DNA of 64,000 bases, from positions 4,607,501 to 4,671,500 of the forward strand of contig JANTQA010000063.1 of assembly GCA_027625915.1 (NCBI GenBank), read 5' to 3'. This stretch comes from Anaeramoeba flamelloides (Eukaryota > Metamonada > Anaeramoebidae). Position 1 is the first letter of the stretch, and every line of letters begins with the position of its first letter. Positions 10,839 to 22,920 of this stretch are shown piece after piece. Position numbers and translations under genes: made by a program. The notes under the pieces are model-generated. The model did no database searches. It was not told the DNA's origin and worked only from the letters and a program-made list of their open reading frames with translations.

Positions 10839-11375
10839 TAAACCCCATCCCAAAAATTTGGTCACACCCAAAATCAAAAATAGGCAAAAGAAAAACTCCA
10901 TTTATTATATTTTTCCAAACGTAATATAAAACAACATTTAAGTAACATAGTATTAATTTTTTTTATAAGTAATAATTTTAATACAAATAAAAGAAAAAAA
11001 TTTAAAACGAAAAAAAAAAAATCGGTGTGTCCAAATAATGAAACGAGTGGAACAAAAAATGTATTGGTAAATTTGTTGAAATTTCTTCAACAATTGTTGA
11101 TCGATCAAATGATAAGATACCATCTACCAATTGTATTTGGATTTTTCTATTTAGCAAACCCAAAACTAACCTTCTATCAACCATCGAAAAAAATTTTTCA
11201 GATCTAAGGAAACAGATTACTTAACTGGAAAAAAGGAAATGAAAACAAATCAAAAAATGACAAAAAATGAAATAGTTTTTGTAAAATCAAAATTATTCCC
11301 AAATTGAATTTAAAGTGGAGTATTGTTATTCTTTCAACTGTTTAAACTGTGTCCAAAATTTTGGAATTGAGTTTA
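10839..11375 (+). mobile_element. Family-1 inverted-repeat element, older copy (about 537 bp)
   Basis: The left end starts TAAACCCCATCCC and the right end finishes GGAATTGAGTTTA. These imperfect terminal inverted repeats of about 28 bp are followed outside by TA. Interior landmarks are shared with the other copies (a GATCGATCAAATG motif near 11100, and GGTGTGT near 11024). No coding capacity, so it is non-autonomous (MITE-like). It is more diverged than the copies at 14718, 22083 and 37607. A TA target site would fit Tc1/mariner-type mobilisation, which is inferred. Confidence 0.7.
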
Positions 11376-14300
11376 TATACCTACTACCTAAAAAAAAAAA
11401 AAAACTCAAAATTTCTTTGTATTAAGACTTTAAATAATCAGAATTTACTTCAATTTTGAGACATTTATCAAATTAGAGACTTTTTTAATAAAGAAAACAA
11501 GTGGCTAAATTCACTAGTTAATGTAAAATAGTGTTAAAGTCAAAACAATTTTAAAAAATTTTTAATTCGATTTCCATTTTATCAAATTTGAGAACTTGTA
11601 CTTTTAAAACCGTCCATTTACAAAGAAGATTACTAAGATCAACTAATTTTCCAAAGTTTCTTAGCATTTAAAATAATAAATCTTCTTTATTTCAAGCTTT
11701 GGTAAAAAAATTTACATAATTAAAAATGAAGAAAAAATTTTCGAACATTTATTGGAATTTATCAGTAAAACCAATTTGTTTCAAAGATTACATCAAAATT
11801 TACATTAATATTTTTATTTCCAGACAACATTTTTCAGTTTAAAAGATATTTCAAAATTTTATTGGTCTCTATGATTGTTATTTTCCCCTCTAATGCTTTA
11901 CAAAACTTTAATGAAAATAAAAAAAAATAAAATCAAATCAAACTTTTTCAATTTAAAAACAAATAAGATTACTAGAAAAATTTAATAGTAGAAAAAGTTA
12001 AAAAATCTTTTTTAATCTAAAGTTTGAAAAAACGTTTCATCTCTGAATGTCTCTTAGACTCAAATATTTCGTTTTTATTTTTTATTTTTTTTTTATGTAT
12101 AATGAAAACAAAACTTTTACAATTTGTTAAAAACGATTGTTCTTTAAAGTAAAAAAACGTTTTTGTATTTGCATTTATGATCGACTGAGAATTAGATCTG
12201 ATTGTTCTCTGGAAAGGTAATGAAAGTTCGGTTTCTTTCGAACACAAGAGTACATATGGAATGTTGTAACAAATAGTGTTTTTACACTTTTAGATATAAA
12301 TAAAGGGTTTTATGCAATTATCCCCAATTAGGTAATAGTAAACGTAATACCCGTTTTTATTTTTGAGATCAAATGGATTTTCAATATAAAATCGTTTGAA
12401 AAATACCAATACTTTGTTTGAAAAATGATTTTTTTTTTAGATTTGAAAGATCAGTGCCTACCAAACAATTTTTGATTAACTGTTCTTAGTCGATGAAGAG
12501 AATCAGATCATGTATTTACTGTTTCTAAATTGTGGTTAAATACATTGAAATCTTTATTTAACTCCAAAGTGTGTAAAAACTCTATTTTTTACAACATTCC
12601 ATATTTACACTTATGACGTGGAGAATTAGTTATATAGAAATTTGGATTTTTATTAATTTTGTAGTTTTTTGTTATGTAAATAATCATCTTTAACTACTTT
12701 ATTATTCTTAAAGAAACTTGAAAAGTTTTTCAGATTTTTTTATTTTTTTATTTTGTTTTACAAGAAGATGTTGATTATTGGCTAAAACAAGGATATTTTC
12801 AACCTTATTATTTAAAGATTGATGATTAAACTTTTAATTATTCTTTAAATTTATAATTTTTTTTTTGTAAATTGTATTTTTTTATCTAATATAAAACTCG
12901 GGATTAATTTGTTTGATAAACTTTTAAAATTTTTGTATATAATCATTTTTCAAGACATAAGAACCATGAAATACAAATATAATTACTTCCTAAACCAATT
13001 CACTTTACTTTTATATTTTTCCATGATAATTACTAACCCCAAATATGTATTTTTATTATTATTGGGTTTTTACTTATTATTTTATATTTGATTTTATAAT
13101 TTAGAAAAGTTGTATGGGTGATTATTATATAAAAACAATATAAAAAATATAAAGTGGATTAAATGGTTGTATTTTTAATTAAAATCTACAGCCAATTCCA
13201 CTTTCAAGGCACAAACTTCAACAAAAATTAAGGCACAAAAAAAAATCTAAAATTAAGGAACAAAATTCAGATACAAGTAAAATAATTTGTAAAAAAAATA
13301 ATTCTAAATTTTGTGCCTTAAATTTGAAAACTAGTTTATGTTAATTGGGTATAGAAGGTGTGTTTTGTGTTAAGAGCTATTTGATTAGAAAGAGTATTTT
13401 CGTCTGGGAATGAATTTTTAACAATCTTGTTAGAGTAAATGATTGTGATTTAAAAAAAAACAAAAAACAAATTATTCTCAAAAAAGAAATAATTGGCTGC
13501 ATACAAACAATAATTATTTTTCAAAGAATTTCAATTTTCTATGTGACTTTTATTTTGATTTCACTTTTAATAAAACGAGAATTTTTTTCCTTTCGTCTTT
13601 TCTAAGAATAATTTATTTTTGAATTATTTTTTCATCTGAAGAAATCCGAGTTTATACTTCCCTTATGACGTAATAAAAAAATTCGATTATTAAGGTTTGA
13701 AAATTTGAAATGTGATACTAAATAGATTCTGATTTCTAATCACAAAAGCTAAAAAGTTAATTCCAACAAAAAAATTAAACAATTTTTAACTTAATATTTT
13801 TTTTTTGGTTAGGAATCAGTTTATTAACACATCAACCATCTACAAATACACACAGTTAACCCAGTCACAAAATTGTGGATTTGAGCTATAAATGATAGCA
13901 ATATTTTTCTTTTATGCAATCAATAATTCTCTTTTAAAAGTTTTGAAAAATTATATGATTTAGTCGTTCAACGAAACAATTTGAATTGTTGTTTGTGATG
14001 ATTTACAATCCAATACAAATGATGAACTCTAAATATTATACTTATATGTATAAAAATAAATAAATTGATTAATTTTGTTGATCAAAGATAAACTTAGTTA
14101 AGAAACGAATACTTTGTCTTAATAAAAACTTTGATTTAGAGAAAAAGAAATAAAGTGGGGAAAATTTTTCAATGATGAAAAATCAAGATTATATAAAATT
14201 AAATTTTGGATGATAGATTTAAAATAGATTTTATGGATTGAAATAATCATTATTTTGGAATATTCATAGTATTGATAAATACAGTAAGAATTAACCTGCT

Positions 14301-14717
14301 TTTTGAAATTTTAATTATTTATATATACTAAAAAATAACCTCATTGAATTACTCAAGTCAAAATTTAATACTATTTAAGTATTCAAAGACAAAAAAAAAA
14401 TACATTTTTTATACTCTATTTTTTTTTTTTTTTTTTGTATTTTAAAAGGTGTTATCTGAATTATATGGTTAGTGGGTATTACCATTCCTTCTCAAAACAT
14501 ATTTTTTGGTAACAAAAGTCTTTTGTGCCAATGAGTTTTGCTATCATTTCAAATTTGTCTTTCTTTTTTAAAAAATTTTGTTAATTGGATAAAACAAATT
14601 TTTTCAAAACAAATCCAAAAGATACATCAAAACTTGGGAAAATTAAAATCCATAAAGGCTGTACTTATTTTCGGTGGCATTCTAAACATTATCAAGTTAA
14701 TGCCAATCGTATCAATG
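11376..14717. other. AT-rich spacer with two small inverted-repeat structures
   Basis: No gene is supported. The spacer holds the TIR element at 12255-12603 and a small foldback at 13228-13319 (AAGGCACAAA and its complement TTTGTGCCTT). Near 14585-14717 a frame reads somewhat like protein (KIKIHKGCTYFRWHSKHYQ) and is interrupted by the next element copy, so it may be a fragment of a lost gene. The remainder is homopolymer-rich spacer. Confidence 0.45.
12255..12603. mobile_element. MITE-like element, family 6 (about 349 bp)
   Basis: The left end, TATGGAATGTTGTAACAAAT, is mirrored by ATTTTTTACAACATTCCATA at the right end. The inverted match continues inward for about 45-50 bp and includes a GTTTTTACAC block. 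There is no open frame. Only this copy was recognised, so family membership rests on the terminal inverted repeats alone. Confidence 0.6.
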
Positions 14718-15252
14718 TAAATCCCAATTCAAAATTTTTAACACACCAAAATTCGATTTGTGAAAAAAAAATACTTATTTAATCAATTCAAGAAGATTTA
14801 CCAAATTAGAACCATTCACTAATTGAAATGTTAACACTTTTTTATAAATTACAATATTCACAAAACAAAAAATAACTTATTATCAATATAAATAAATCTA
14901 GAGTGTGTTAAAAATTTTACAGAGAGCAAAACAAAAAAATACATTAGCAAATTTGTTTTAATTCTATTAGGAATATTGATCGATCAAATGGCCAGATACT
15001 ACCAACTAATTTTATTTGAGTTCTTCTATTTGGAACAACTTGGCTTTAACCTAATATCAATAGTTAAAAAAAATTTGATCCAACGAAACAAATAACCTAA
15101 TTCAAACCATGAAATGAAAACAAAAAACTAAAATATGAAAAAATGATTTTCATATTTTACAAAAATCAAAATTATCTGCAATTTCAATGATATTGTATTA
15201 TGTGATTGTTTGGAACGTTTTAGCTGTGTGGAAAATTTTGAATTTTAGTTTA
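14718..15252 (+). mobile_element. Family-1 inverted-repeat element, copy A (535 bp)
   Basis: Starts TAAATCCCAATTCAAAATTT and ends GAATTTTAGTTTA, with TA following. Near-identical over its length to the copies at 22083 and 37607, including the central GATCGATCAAATGG motif and the GTGTGTTAAAAATTTT interior block. It lies directly after a protein-like fragment (14585-14717). Non-coding and non-autonomous. Confidence 0.85.
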
Positions 15253-17503
15253 TATTCATATAAGAATGAAAGTTGTTGTTCTAAGATGTATAAAAATATC
15301 TTTTTAAAATTAGCGTTTTTATATGTGAGGATTTATTTAGAGTATTTAGATCAATAAAGAGTTTTTTTTTAATTCTCAACAAAAAGTAAAAAATAAAAAA
15401 TAATAATAATAAAAAAGTAATTAATATTTTATCTTTCCTTGTACCGAAATTAACTCGTAACCAATTTCTTGTATTTACATATTGGATTTGAGTTCTCATA
15501 AAACATTGTATTTAGATATTTCTTAACTTTTGATATATTTGTAAGATTATTCACTCTTCGACCCTCTCTGAAAAAGGAAGATGATAAAATTTTTTCTAAT
15601 AAATAGGGGGTTTATGTATTTCTATCACGAAATCAAAAAAAAAAAAAAATGAAATAAAGACCCTTATTTGATTAAATATATCAAGCAGAAACAGAAAACA
15701 GTTTTGAAAAATCAAAAGAGATTCCTGAATTTTTGAGATTTAATATTTTTTTCCAAAATTTTTTTCTCTAATTTATGTTACCTATCTTATTTTACAGATT
15801 TTTTATTGTGTCAAGATATTATATAATTTCTGTTCTGAAATATGCTTTTTTTTTTTTTTTTTTTACAAATCGAAAGTAAAAAATAAAAAGAGTAAACTAA
15901 AATAATTTATAAGTTTTGTATCAAATTTGTAAAACCCCAGAAAAGATAAATTTAAGAAGAAACGTATTTTAATAATAAAGAGTTTCAACAGATAAGAGAA
16001 TAGTTTTCGATTCGTGCCATAAAGCCAAGAACAAATTATTTATGTTAGCGTCTCCTAATAAAAAGTGGTCTTATGGAATACTTGTAATTCGATAAAATTG
16101 ATATATATTAATAAAGTATGATACTCATTAAGATAAGACCTAGAAAAAGAAATAATGAAGGCCAAAACTATTTAATTTTTGTTCTATTTCCATTTTTTCA
16201 ATAAAAATACTTTATTGATCTTTTTGATCTTTTACTTTTAAAAAAAATAATTCACTATTTGGGAATTTCTGTTCAATAATTCATATTATACAAATGAAAC
16301 GACCTCGATTAAAAATTTATGGTTTATTTTTCCTCTATTTGGAATTAATCTGTTATTTTTATAAAGAAAAGAATGGTTGGGTGAGTTTCTTCTTCTTAGA
16401 GTTCTGATCATTAAAGTATGGAAAGTTTTTTTTAACCCAAAATGTTGTTCTGCAATTTTCAATTTTTAGTTTTTCTTCATTAGGTAATAATTCCTCTTAT
16501 CTTGGAAATATTTCAAAACTAAAGCAATATTTAAAGAGGTGTGTTAATATAGATGTTTTTGGGTGTGGGTTTTTGAGATCTTTTTTATTTTCTCTCTTTG
16601 AAAATTTTGTTTTCTTTTGATTTTTTTATTTGTAAAAAATTATTTTTGATTTTTAAAAAGTTTTTTATTTTTGACAAATAAATTTAAAAATTGAATTTTA
16701 GACAAATAAAATACTCAAAATCAATATTACAGAGATGAAATTAACTTAGTATATAAAAAAGAATTATTTCAGATATCTAAGAATACAAATTATTCGATAT
16801 TTTTTTAGATTGTAGAATGGGATTATTTTCAAAATAAAACCCCTTTTATTTATTATTTTGAAGAACTGATAGTCCTGAAATTTTTATTCTTATAATTCGA
16901 GTAGTATTTGAGATAACAAAATCAAATATAAAATTTAATCAAAATTGTATTATTATAAAAGAATTTCCAAAAAAATCTATGTCGATCCAATAGATTACAT
17001 AAAAACCCTAATTGTAATAAAATAAAATTATACACTTCATACAATCAGACAAGATTGATTGGTAAATTGGTTAACAATAAAACTCATTTGAAAGATCAAT
17101 AATTCTAATTTTTTTAAAAGTTTATTTATCATTAAAAAAATAAAAAAAAAAAATAATTAAATAGATTAATTTGGTTGTTCTTTGTTGAACCACTTATGAT
17201 TAGGTTGTAAAAAATTGATGGGTTTTTGAGAATTTCATGAAGGTGACGGAATTAAAAGACTAATTTATTTTAAATTAACCAATCTTGCTGTGTTTATGAT
17301 TTATCAAAATTGTTTTAATTTCACTATTGGCAAGCATTAAAAGACATATCAAAAAATATTAAAAAATAAAATAAAAATCTAAAGGGTTTTTTTTGAAATT
17401 ATATTCGGTTAAATAAGGTGTTGAATAATAAAAATAATAAATCAATCAACAACCGAATTAACAATAAAAGCTGAAGAATTAAAGCATAAAATCCGAAAAT
17501 ATT
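15253..17503. other. AT-rich spacer with one long dispersed repeat
   Basis: No gene is supported. The stretch holds a family-4 dispersed repeat (about 16285-16995). The DNA between that repeat and the uL22 stop codon at 17504 is homopolymer-rich. I see nothing else in it. Confidence 0.5.
16285..16995 (+). repeat. Family-4 dispersed repeat, copy 1 (about 710 bp)
   Basis: Matches the reverse complement of 53870-54595 over its whole length. Shared landmarks include GAAACGACCTCGATTAAAAA at the left, a GAGGTGTGTTAATATA block, GGGTGTGGGTTTTTGAGATC, and TTTTGAAGAACTGAT at the right. Several small indels separate the copies, so the duplication is not recent. No terminal inverted repeat or coding frame is visible, so the mode of spread is unknown. 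Confidence 0.8.
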
Positions 17504-18077
17504 TTAGTTTTTAATCTTTTCTCTATTAACTTTTTTTTGATGTTTTTTTTGGGATAGGGGTTTAATTCTATCCTTTTTTTTAGGGTTGTACCATTTCTGT
17601 TCGGAAACAAATAATTGAACATGGCATGGTCTAGAGCAATATCTTGTGATTCGGCCATGTGCTTTGAAAGTTCTTCTTCTTCCCTTTGGTGCTTGGTTGA
17701 CTTGAACATGGCTGATTACCATTTTGTCAAGATCCAATTCTTGTTCTTTGGCATTTGATTCTGCGTTTTTTAACATGTCCAATAAGAATCTTGCAGACTT
17801 CTCTGGCCATCTTGCAAAAATTGCTTTAAAGTTTTTGGCTGCGCCGTGTCTTCCAGTTCCTTGGTTGAATTTTCTAAATGGAACACATTGTCTTTTTTCA
17901 ATGACATCTTGAAGATATCTTTGGGCATTACGTAGTCCTCTTCCTTTGATTGCTCTTCCTGTTTCACAAGTGTTTTTGAAGTGAACTTTTAAATTGGTTC
18001 CTTTTGCTCTGACAGATCTTTTTGTTTGTGGTTTTTTTGTTTATTTTTTTATGTTTTTTTTTTTAAATGGTGTTGTT

Positions 18078-18109
<32 letters not shown>

Positions 18110-18265
18110 GGAACAGTTTTATTTTGGTTGAAATAAAAAGAAATCACAAAAGCAAAATTAATACTAAAAACAAAGAAATTCAAAACGTTTCACTTGTGAA
18201 ACTGAAAAAAAAAACACAACAAATTGAATAACAAACCTTTTTGGTAGTTTTTTAGAATATTTCAT
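17504..18265 (-). CDS. RPL17: Large-subunit ribosomal protein uL22 (L17)
   Basis: A two-exon minus-strand gene. Exon 1 is 18265-18237 (MKYSKKLPK) and exon 2 is 18017-17504, separated by a 219-nt GTTTGT...AAAAAG intron. The product is 180 aa, close to the usual eukaryotic length of about 184. Hallmarks are KGTNLKVHFKNTCETGRAIKG near the N terminus, QRYLQDVIEKRQCVPFRKFN, ARWPEKSARFLLDMLKNAESNA, and VQVNQAPKGRRRTFKAHGRI. The latter forms the extended hairpin that lines the peptide exit tunnel. The C terminus is Lys-rich. Its start lies 222 bp from the divergent eL42 start, suggesting a shared promoter. Identification is secure. The short first exon is inferred from frame and the canonical donor. 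Confidence 0.95.
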
Positions 18266-18487
18266 TTGTCAAGAATAAATTTTATATTGAAAAAAGAAAA
18301 AAATGATTCTTTGTATAATATCGATTTGTTTTCTATTTTCAAACAAAAGAGATGTAAGAAAAGTATTCAGTTAAAGTATCTTTTATTATTTTGGGATTTA
18401 TCTTTTTATATTAAATAAAGGATTTTAATATTTCATTTTTCTTTACTTGGGGTTAAAATAATTATTTTCAAGAAATTTTTTCATAAT
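18266..18487. promoter_or_regulatory. Divergent promoter region between uL22 and eL42
   Basis: The 222 bp between the two start codons must contain both 5' leaders and both promoters unless the transcripts overlap. It is AT-rich with T runs and no clear TATA element that stands out from the background. Co-regulation of the two ribosomal protein genes is inferred from the arrangement only. Confidence 0.5.
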
Positions 18488-18934
18488 ATGGTATTCTGGC
18501 CAAAAACAAAACGAACTTTTTGTAGAAAATGTAAAAAACATACCGTCCACAAAGTCGGTACAGCTAAAAAAGGAAAAGAGTCTAGCCTTTCTCAAGGGAG
18601 AAGAAGATATGATCGAAAACAAAGTGGTCATGGTGGTCAAACAAAGCCAATTTTCCATAAAAAGGTTTGTTTAATTTTTTTTTTTATTTTCTCTTGCTTT
18701 TTCCAATTTTTTTCTTTTTTTTTTTTTTTTTTTTTGAATTTTTATGTTTAAACTAATTAATCACACAAAACAAACTTTTTTAAATACTAATTTTAAAAGG
18801 TTAAACAAACAAAAAAAATTGTTGCCAAATTGACTTGTTCAAAATGCAAACAAGTGAGAGTATCATGTGTAAGAAGATGCAAAAGATTTGAAATTGCAGA
18901 TTCAAAAGGAAAAAAGAATGAACCAACGTGGTAA
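18488..18934 (+). CDS. RPL36A: Large-subunit ribosomal protein eL42 (L36a/L44)
   Basis: Two exons, join(18488..18664, 18800..18934), with a 135-nt T-rich GTTTGT...AAAAG intron in phase 0. The product is 103 aa, the usual size for the family. The N-terminal half has [19 protein letters not shown] and [20 protein letters not shown], which is almost invariant in the family near the ribosomal E site. The C-terminal half has the second metal-binding Cys pair (LTCSKC) and RRCKRFEI. The four Cys needed for zinc binding (C-K-C ... C-K-C pattern) are present. The intron sits exactly after FHKK. It is divergently paired with uL22. Confidence 0.96.
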
Positions 18935-19429
18935 TAAAAGAAGCCAAACTAGCAAACAAAAATTTAGCAGTATTATTAATCTCACTCGCCTTCAACTAAA
19001 CCAGAATATTTATTTGATATTCAACAATACAATAAAATCTAGAGAATTATTTTTCAACATTGTTGTAATCTTCATTTGAAAATTTTTTCATTTTTTTTGT
19101 TAGGTTCTATGAGTATCAAAAAATAAAAGTCCAAAAATCCAATTTAGACAAAACTACATCTTTAATTAACACTTCATCATTAGTAATAAAGTTTAAAAAA
19201 ATTCTAATCAACATTCCAGAACTTCAGATTCTTGGGGTTATTGCATTTATTGCTGTTAGTTTACTACCTTTTTTAAAAGTCTATTGTAGAGAATAAAAAG
19301 TTTTTTTTGAGTTGAAAATTTTAAAATAACTTGACAATGAATTTTAGTTTAATAAAACTTTGCGATATTTATATTAATATATAATAACTATTAGTTTTGA
19401 AAATGCTGATCTTTTCCAATATAAGCTGA
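18935..19429. other. Spacer downstream of eL42
   Basis: AT-rich, with no gene or repeat copy recognised. A frame continuing past the eL42 stop is only an out-of-frame reading of the same exon. Confidence 0.5.
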
Positions 19430-20450
19430 AATAGAGAAAAAAAAATACTAATGATAAATATTAAAGTGTCTGTGGAGTGCCTAGCTTCTCTTGTGGTTTT
19501 CTCTTTTATCTGTTAAGTGTTCTCGGTTTTCTTGAGGTTTTCTATTTTATTTGTGAAGTGTTCTAGGTTTTTTTGAGGTTTTCCAAATAAAATAGAAAAT
19601 TCAATAAAACCTAACGAAAATCTATCGATTTTACAAAGAAAGAGAAAACTCAAGAAAACCTAACGGCGGTTTTTTTTAATTTTTGAAAGAGAAAACTCAA
19701 GAAAAGCTAAAGGTGGTTTTAAAAATTCAAAGGAATTGAGTAAGATCATAGATTTTACTAAACCCTTTTAAATTTTGGAAAAGGTAACAGCCGGTTTTCC
19801 AGAATTCAAAAGAATTGTGCAATTTCAAAGATTTTACTCCATTCTTTTAAATTCTGAAAACCCTAACGGAAGTGTCCACCAAGTGCCGTAGAGTGCCGAA
19901 AAGTGTTCTAGGTTTTCTTGGGGTTTTCTGTTTTATTTGTTAAGTGTTCTGTTTTTTTTTTGAGGTTTTCTATTTTATTTGTGAAGTGTTCAATTGATTT
20001 TTCAAATAAATAGAAAACTCAAAAAAAAACTAACGAAAATCTATAGATTTTCCAAATAAACAGAAAACTTAAGAAAAGCGTATAGAAGTTTTTTAAATTT
20101 CAGAAACCAAATGAAAATTAATGAAATTTTCTTTTTATTTTTGGAATTATAAAAAAAACCTAAAGAAAGTGCCCGTAAAGTGCCTCCAAGTGCTTTAGAA
20201 TGACTAGGTTTTGTTTTCATTTCTGAAATTAAAAAAAATCTAACTGCAGTTTTCTAGAGGTTTTCTGTTTATTTGAAAATTTTAATTTATTTTCCAAATA
20301 AATAGAAAACTCAAAAAAAAACTAATGAAAATCTATTGTTTTCCAAATAAACAGAAAACCCAAGAAAACCTAACTGTGATTTTTTAAATTTTTGAAATAA
20401 ACTGAAAATATATTTAATTTTAGTTTATTTCAAATTTTAAAAAGTAAAAA
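19430..20450 (+). repeat. Family-8 composite repeat with many short internal units
   Basis: About 1 kb built from recurring pieces: GTTTTCTATTTTATTTGTGAAG appears several times in variant form, and CCAAATAAAYAGAAAACTCAA blocks are its near-complements. A CTAACGGAAGTGTCC unit and GTGCC-rich units (AGTGCCTAG, AGTGCCGTAGAGTGCC) also recur. The left end, ATGATAAATATTAAAGTGTC, matches the reverse complement of the right end of the related block at 57845-58272. Non-coding. It resembles a foldback or tandemly expanded non-autonomous element. Confidence 0.65.
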
Positions 20451-20498
20451 AAAACCGAAAAATCAAAATAATAAATAAGTATTTTTTTTTCAATTTAA

Positions 20499-20970
20499 GG
20501 GTCTGTGCCCTAAATGAATTTTTCAGATATACAAAAAATAGTATCATTTTATCTTAGTTAAGCATATTACCATCTTTTATCTCTAGATTAAAATAATTTT
20601 TTTATGAAAAAAATGGAGTTTTTTTATTTTTTATTTTTTGTTCATTTGTAACTACACACTTACAACGAGAAGTATTTGATTTACACATTATAAGATATTT
20701 GTTCAATTAGTTTTTCATTCATGTCAGTTCAAGTACCTTTGTAATAAAAACCAAATAAAATTGATGATTTTTTGTTTAATAAATCAATAATACTCATAAA
20801 TGGTTTCCTATGTAGGTTAAGGGTTTTCTAAAGAAGAAACTAAATAAAAAACATTTTTTTCATAAAAAAAAATTATTTTAATCTAGAGATAAACGATGGT
20901 AATATCTTTAGTCGAGCTAAAAGAGTGGTATGTGTGGTGTATCTGGAGAATTCATTTAGGGTGTCCATCC
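20499..20970. mobile_element. MITE-like element, family 3, with about 110-bp inverted repeats
   Basis: The left arm begins GGGTCTGTGCCCTAAATGAA and the right arm reads TTCATTTAGGGTGTCCATCC. The inverted match runs inward past TACCATC, TCTAGA and TTATTTTAATCTAGAG-type blocks to about 110 bp per arm, leaving a short centre. No open frame. It directly follows the family-8 block. Only one copy is in the window. Confidence 0.75.
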
Positions 20971-21530
20971 AAAAATCAAAAAAAAAAAATTCTTTTATAT
21001 CCAAAATAATTGATTATCAATTTAAAGATATTAATCATATTTAAATTCTTTCACTGTTTTTCAAAGATAATCAAATAAATAAACTGTAAAAAAAATTTTT
21101 TTTTACTCTCAGATTGGAATAAAATCTTACTATTACCTGGAAAATTGGATTTTTCAACTTATATTGTAAAATATCTTTAAAAATATTTTTTGATCAAAGA
21201 TTTTTTTTTATACATCAATGTTGATAATAAGTAAAGTAATTTTACAGCAAAAATTAACAAAAGTTTAATTTTTTTGAAAAATTTTTTTATGATAAAGTTT
21301 AGAGATTCATATATAAATATTCGAGTATTCGTTAAATATTTGAATAGGTAAATTTTCTAAAATTACAATTATGAACCTTTGGAAAATGTAGTTATTAAAC
21401 AAATCCAAAATCTCGAAAAGGTTAATTGGGAATGCAGAAAATGATATATTATTGATTGTGATTATCCCTCATATAAGTTTTTATTTTATTCGAAGACATC
21501 TTTTATGATTATAGCTTTATTTTCTCATTG

Positions 21531-21536
<6 letters not shown>
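20971..21536. other. AT-rich spacer
   Basis: No gene, shared repeat or clear motif seen between the family-3 element and the TA microsatellite. Confidence 0.5.

Positions 21537-21570
<34 letters not shown>
21537..21570. repeat. TA dinucleotide microsatellite
   Basis: About 17 TA units, immediately followed by a family-2 element. TA-targeting elements would insert readily here, which fits the cluster that follows. Confidence 0.9.
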
Positions 21571-21572
<2 letters not shown>

Positions 21573-21575
<3 letters not shown>

Positions 21576-22066
21576 GTGAAAAAAAATATGGGGCATGAAA
21601 ATAATCCCGGACAAGCTTTTTAATTGTGAATATTAGAAAAATTTTTGTGTAATTTCTTTTATTTTCAATCAAATCCTTTTTATAAATAACATATTTTTTT
21701 ATGATATTAGTAATAAACCTACACAAAGTTCATTAAAGTAGGATGTCTCTAGAATACTTGAGTAATAGTTTGATAGAATACGTAGATCAACTTTTTTCGA
21801 AAAACAATAGGTTTTCTAGAGATTTACTAGAGTTTGGAAAATGATAATTTTTATTCTTGTTTTTTGATTGATTAAATGGCGTTTTGAACAACTGTAATTT
21901 AATTAATCCCCATTCTAATAAGTGAGTGAGTTATAAATTTAAAAAGTTTGATTTTTAAAAAAAGGATTTGATTGAAAATAAAAGAAATTACACAAAAATT
22001 TTTCTAATATTCACAATTAAAAAGTTTGTCCGGGATTTTTTTCATACCCCATATTTTTTTCACTGC
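21573..22066 (-). mobile_element. Family-2 inverted-repeat element, copy 1 (about 494 bp)
   Basis: Ends GCAGTG ... CACTGC. Long inverted repeats (about 80 bp) contain TCCCGGACAAG, TTTTAATTGTGAATATTAG and TGTGTAATTTC. The interior matches, in reverse orientation, the copies at 22921 and 49251 (blocks AGTATTCTAGAGACA-like and CCAAACTCTAG-like). The outer termini differ slightly from the other copies (ATGGGG versus CCGGAC), suggesting a subfamily. Non-coding. Confidence 0.8.
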
Positions 22067-22082
22067 TTTATATATCTGTATA

Positions 22083-22623
22083 TAAACCCCAATTCAAAAT
22101 TTTTAACACACTAAAATTTGATTTGTGAAAAAAAAAAACTTATTTAATCAATTAAAGAAGATTTACCAAATTAGAACTATTTACCAATTGAAATGTTAAC
22201 ACTTGTTTATAAATTACAATACTCAAAAAACAATAAATAAATAATTATCAATACAAATAAATCATGGGTGTGTTAAAAATTTTGGAGATTGGCAAAACAA
22301 AAAAATACATTGCAAAATTTGTTTAAATTCTATTAGGATTATTGATCGATCAATGGTTAGAAACTATCAATTAATTTTATTTGAGTTCTTCTATTTGAAC
22401 AACTCAACTGTAACCTAATATCAATGGTTGTAGAAAATTTTGATCCAACGAGACAAATTACGTAATTCAAACAATGAAATGAAAAGGAAAACAAAAACTA
22501 AAAGATGAAAAAATGATTTTCAGATTTTACAAAAATCAAAATTATCTCCAATTTAAATAAAATTATATTATTGTGATTGTTTGGAACGTTTTAGCTGTGT
22601 GGAAAATTTTGAATTTTGGTTTA
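22083..22623 (+). mobile_element. Family-1 inverted-repeat element, copy B (541 bp)
   Basis: Starts TAAACCCCAATTCAAAATTT and ends GAATTTTGGTTTA. TA lies directly outside both ends, which is the clearest target-site evidence in the family. It starts only about 16 bp after the preceding family-2 element. Strongly similar throughout to the copies at 14718 and 37607. Non-coding. Confidence 0.87.
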
Positions 22624-22920
22624 TATTATTTTCTTTCAATCTTTCTTTAAAGAGTTTTAATAAAATTTCTAGATTTTATTTGGATTGCTTTGAAGTGAAC
22701 TTTTTATACTGCCAATAGTTTTTATTTAAATTGTATATACTTTGAAAATAATCAAAGACTCATCTCAAATTAAAATGTATTCAAATATTTTAAATTGGTA
22801 AAAATGATTATGGTTATATATTTATAATAGCAAAATTAGATATCTTTTTCATTCCTTTTGATTTATTGTATCAATTAATTTAAACGATTTTGGATTTTTT
22901 TTTGATTTTCTCATTTAGAG

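Noticed and set aside
11025-11207. Overlapping plus and minus frames of about 60 codons
   Set aside because: They lie inside the family-1 element and are not conserved as open frames in its other copies.
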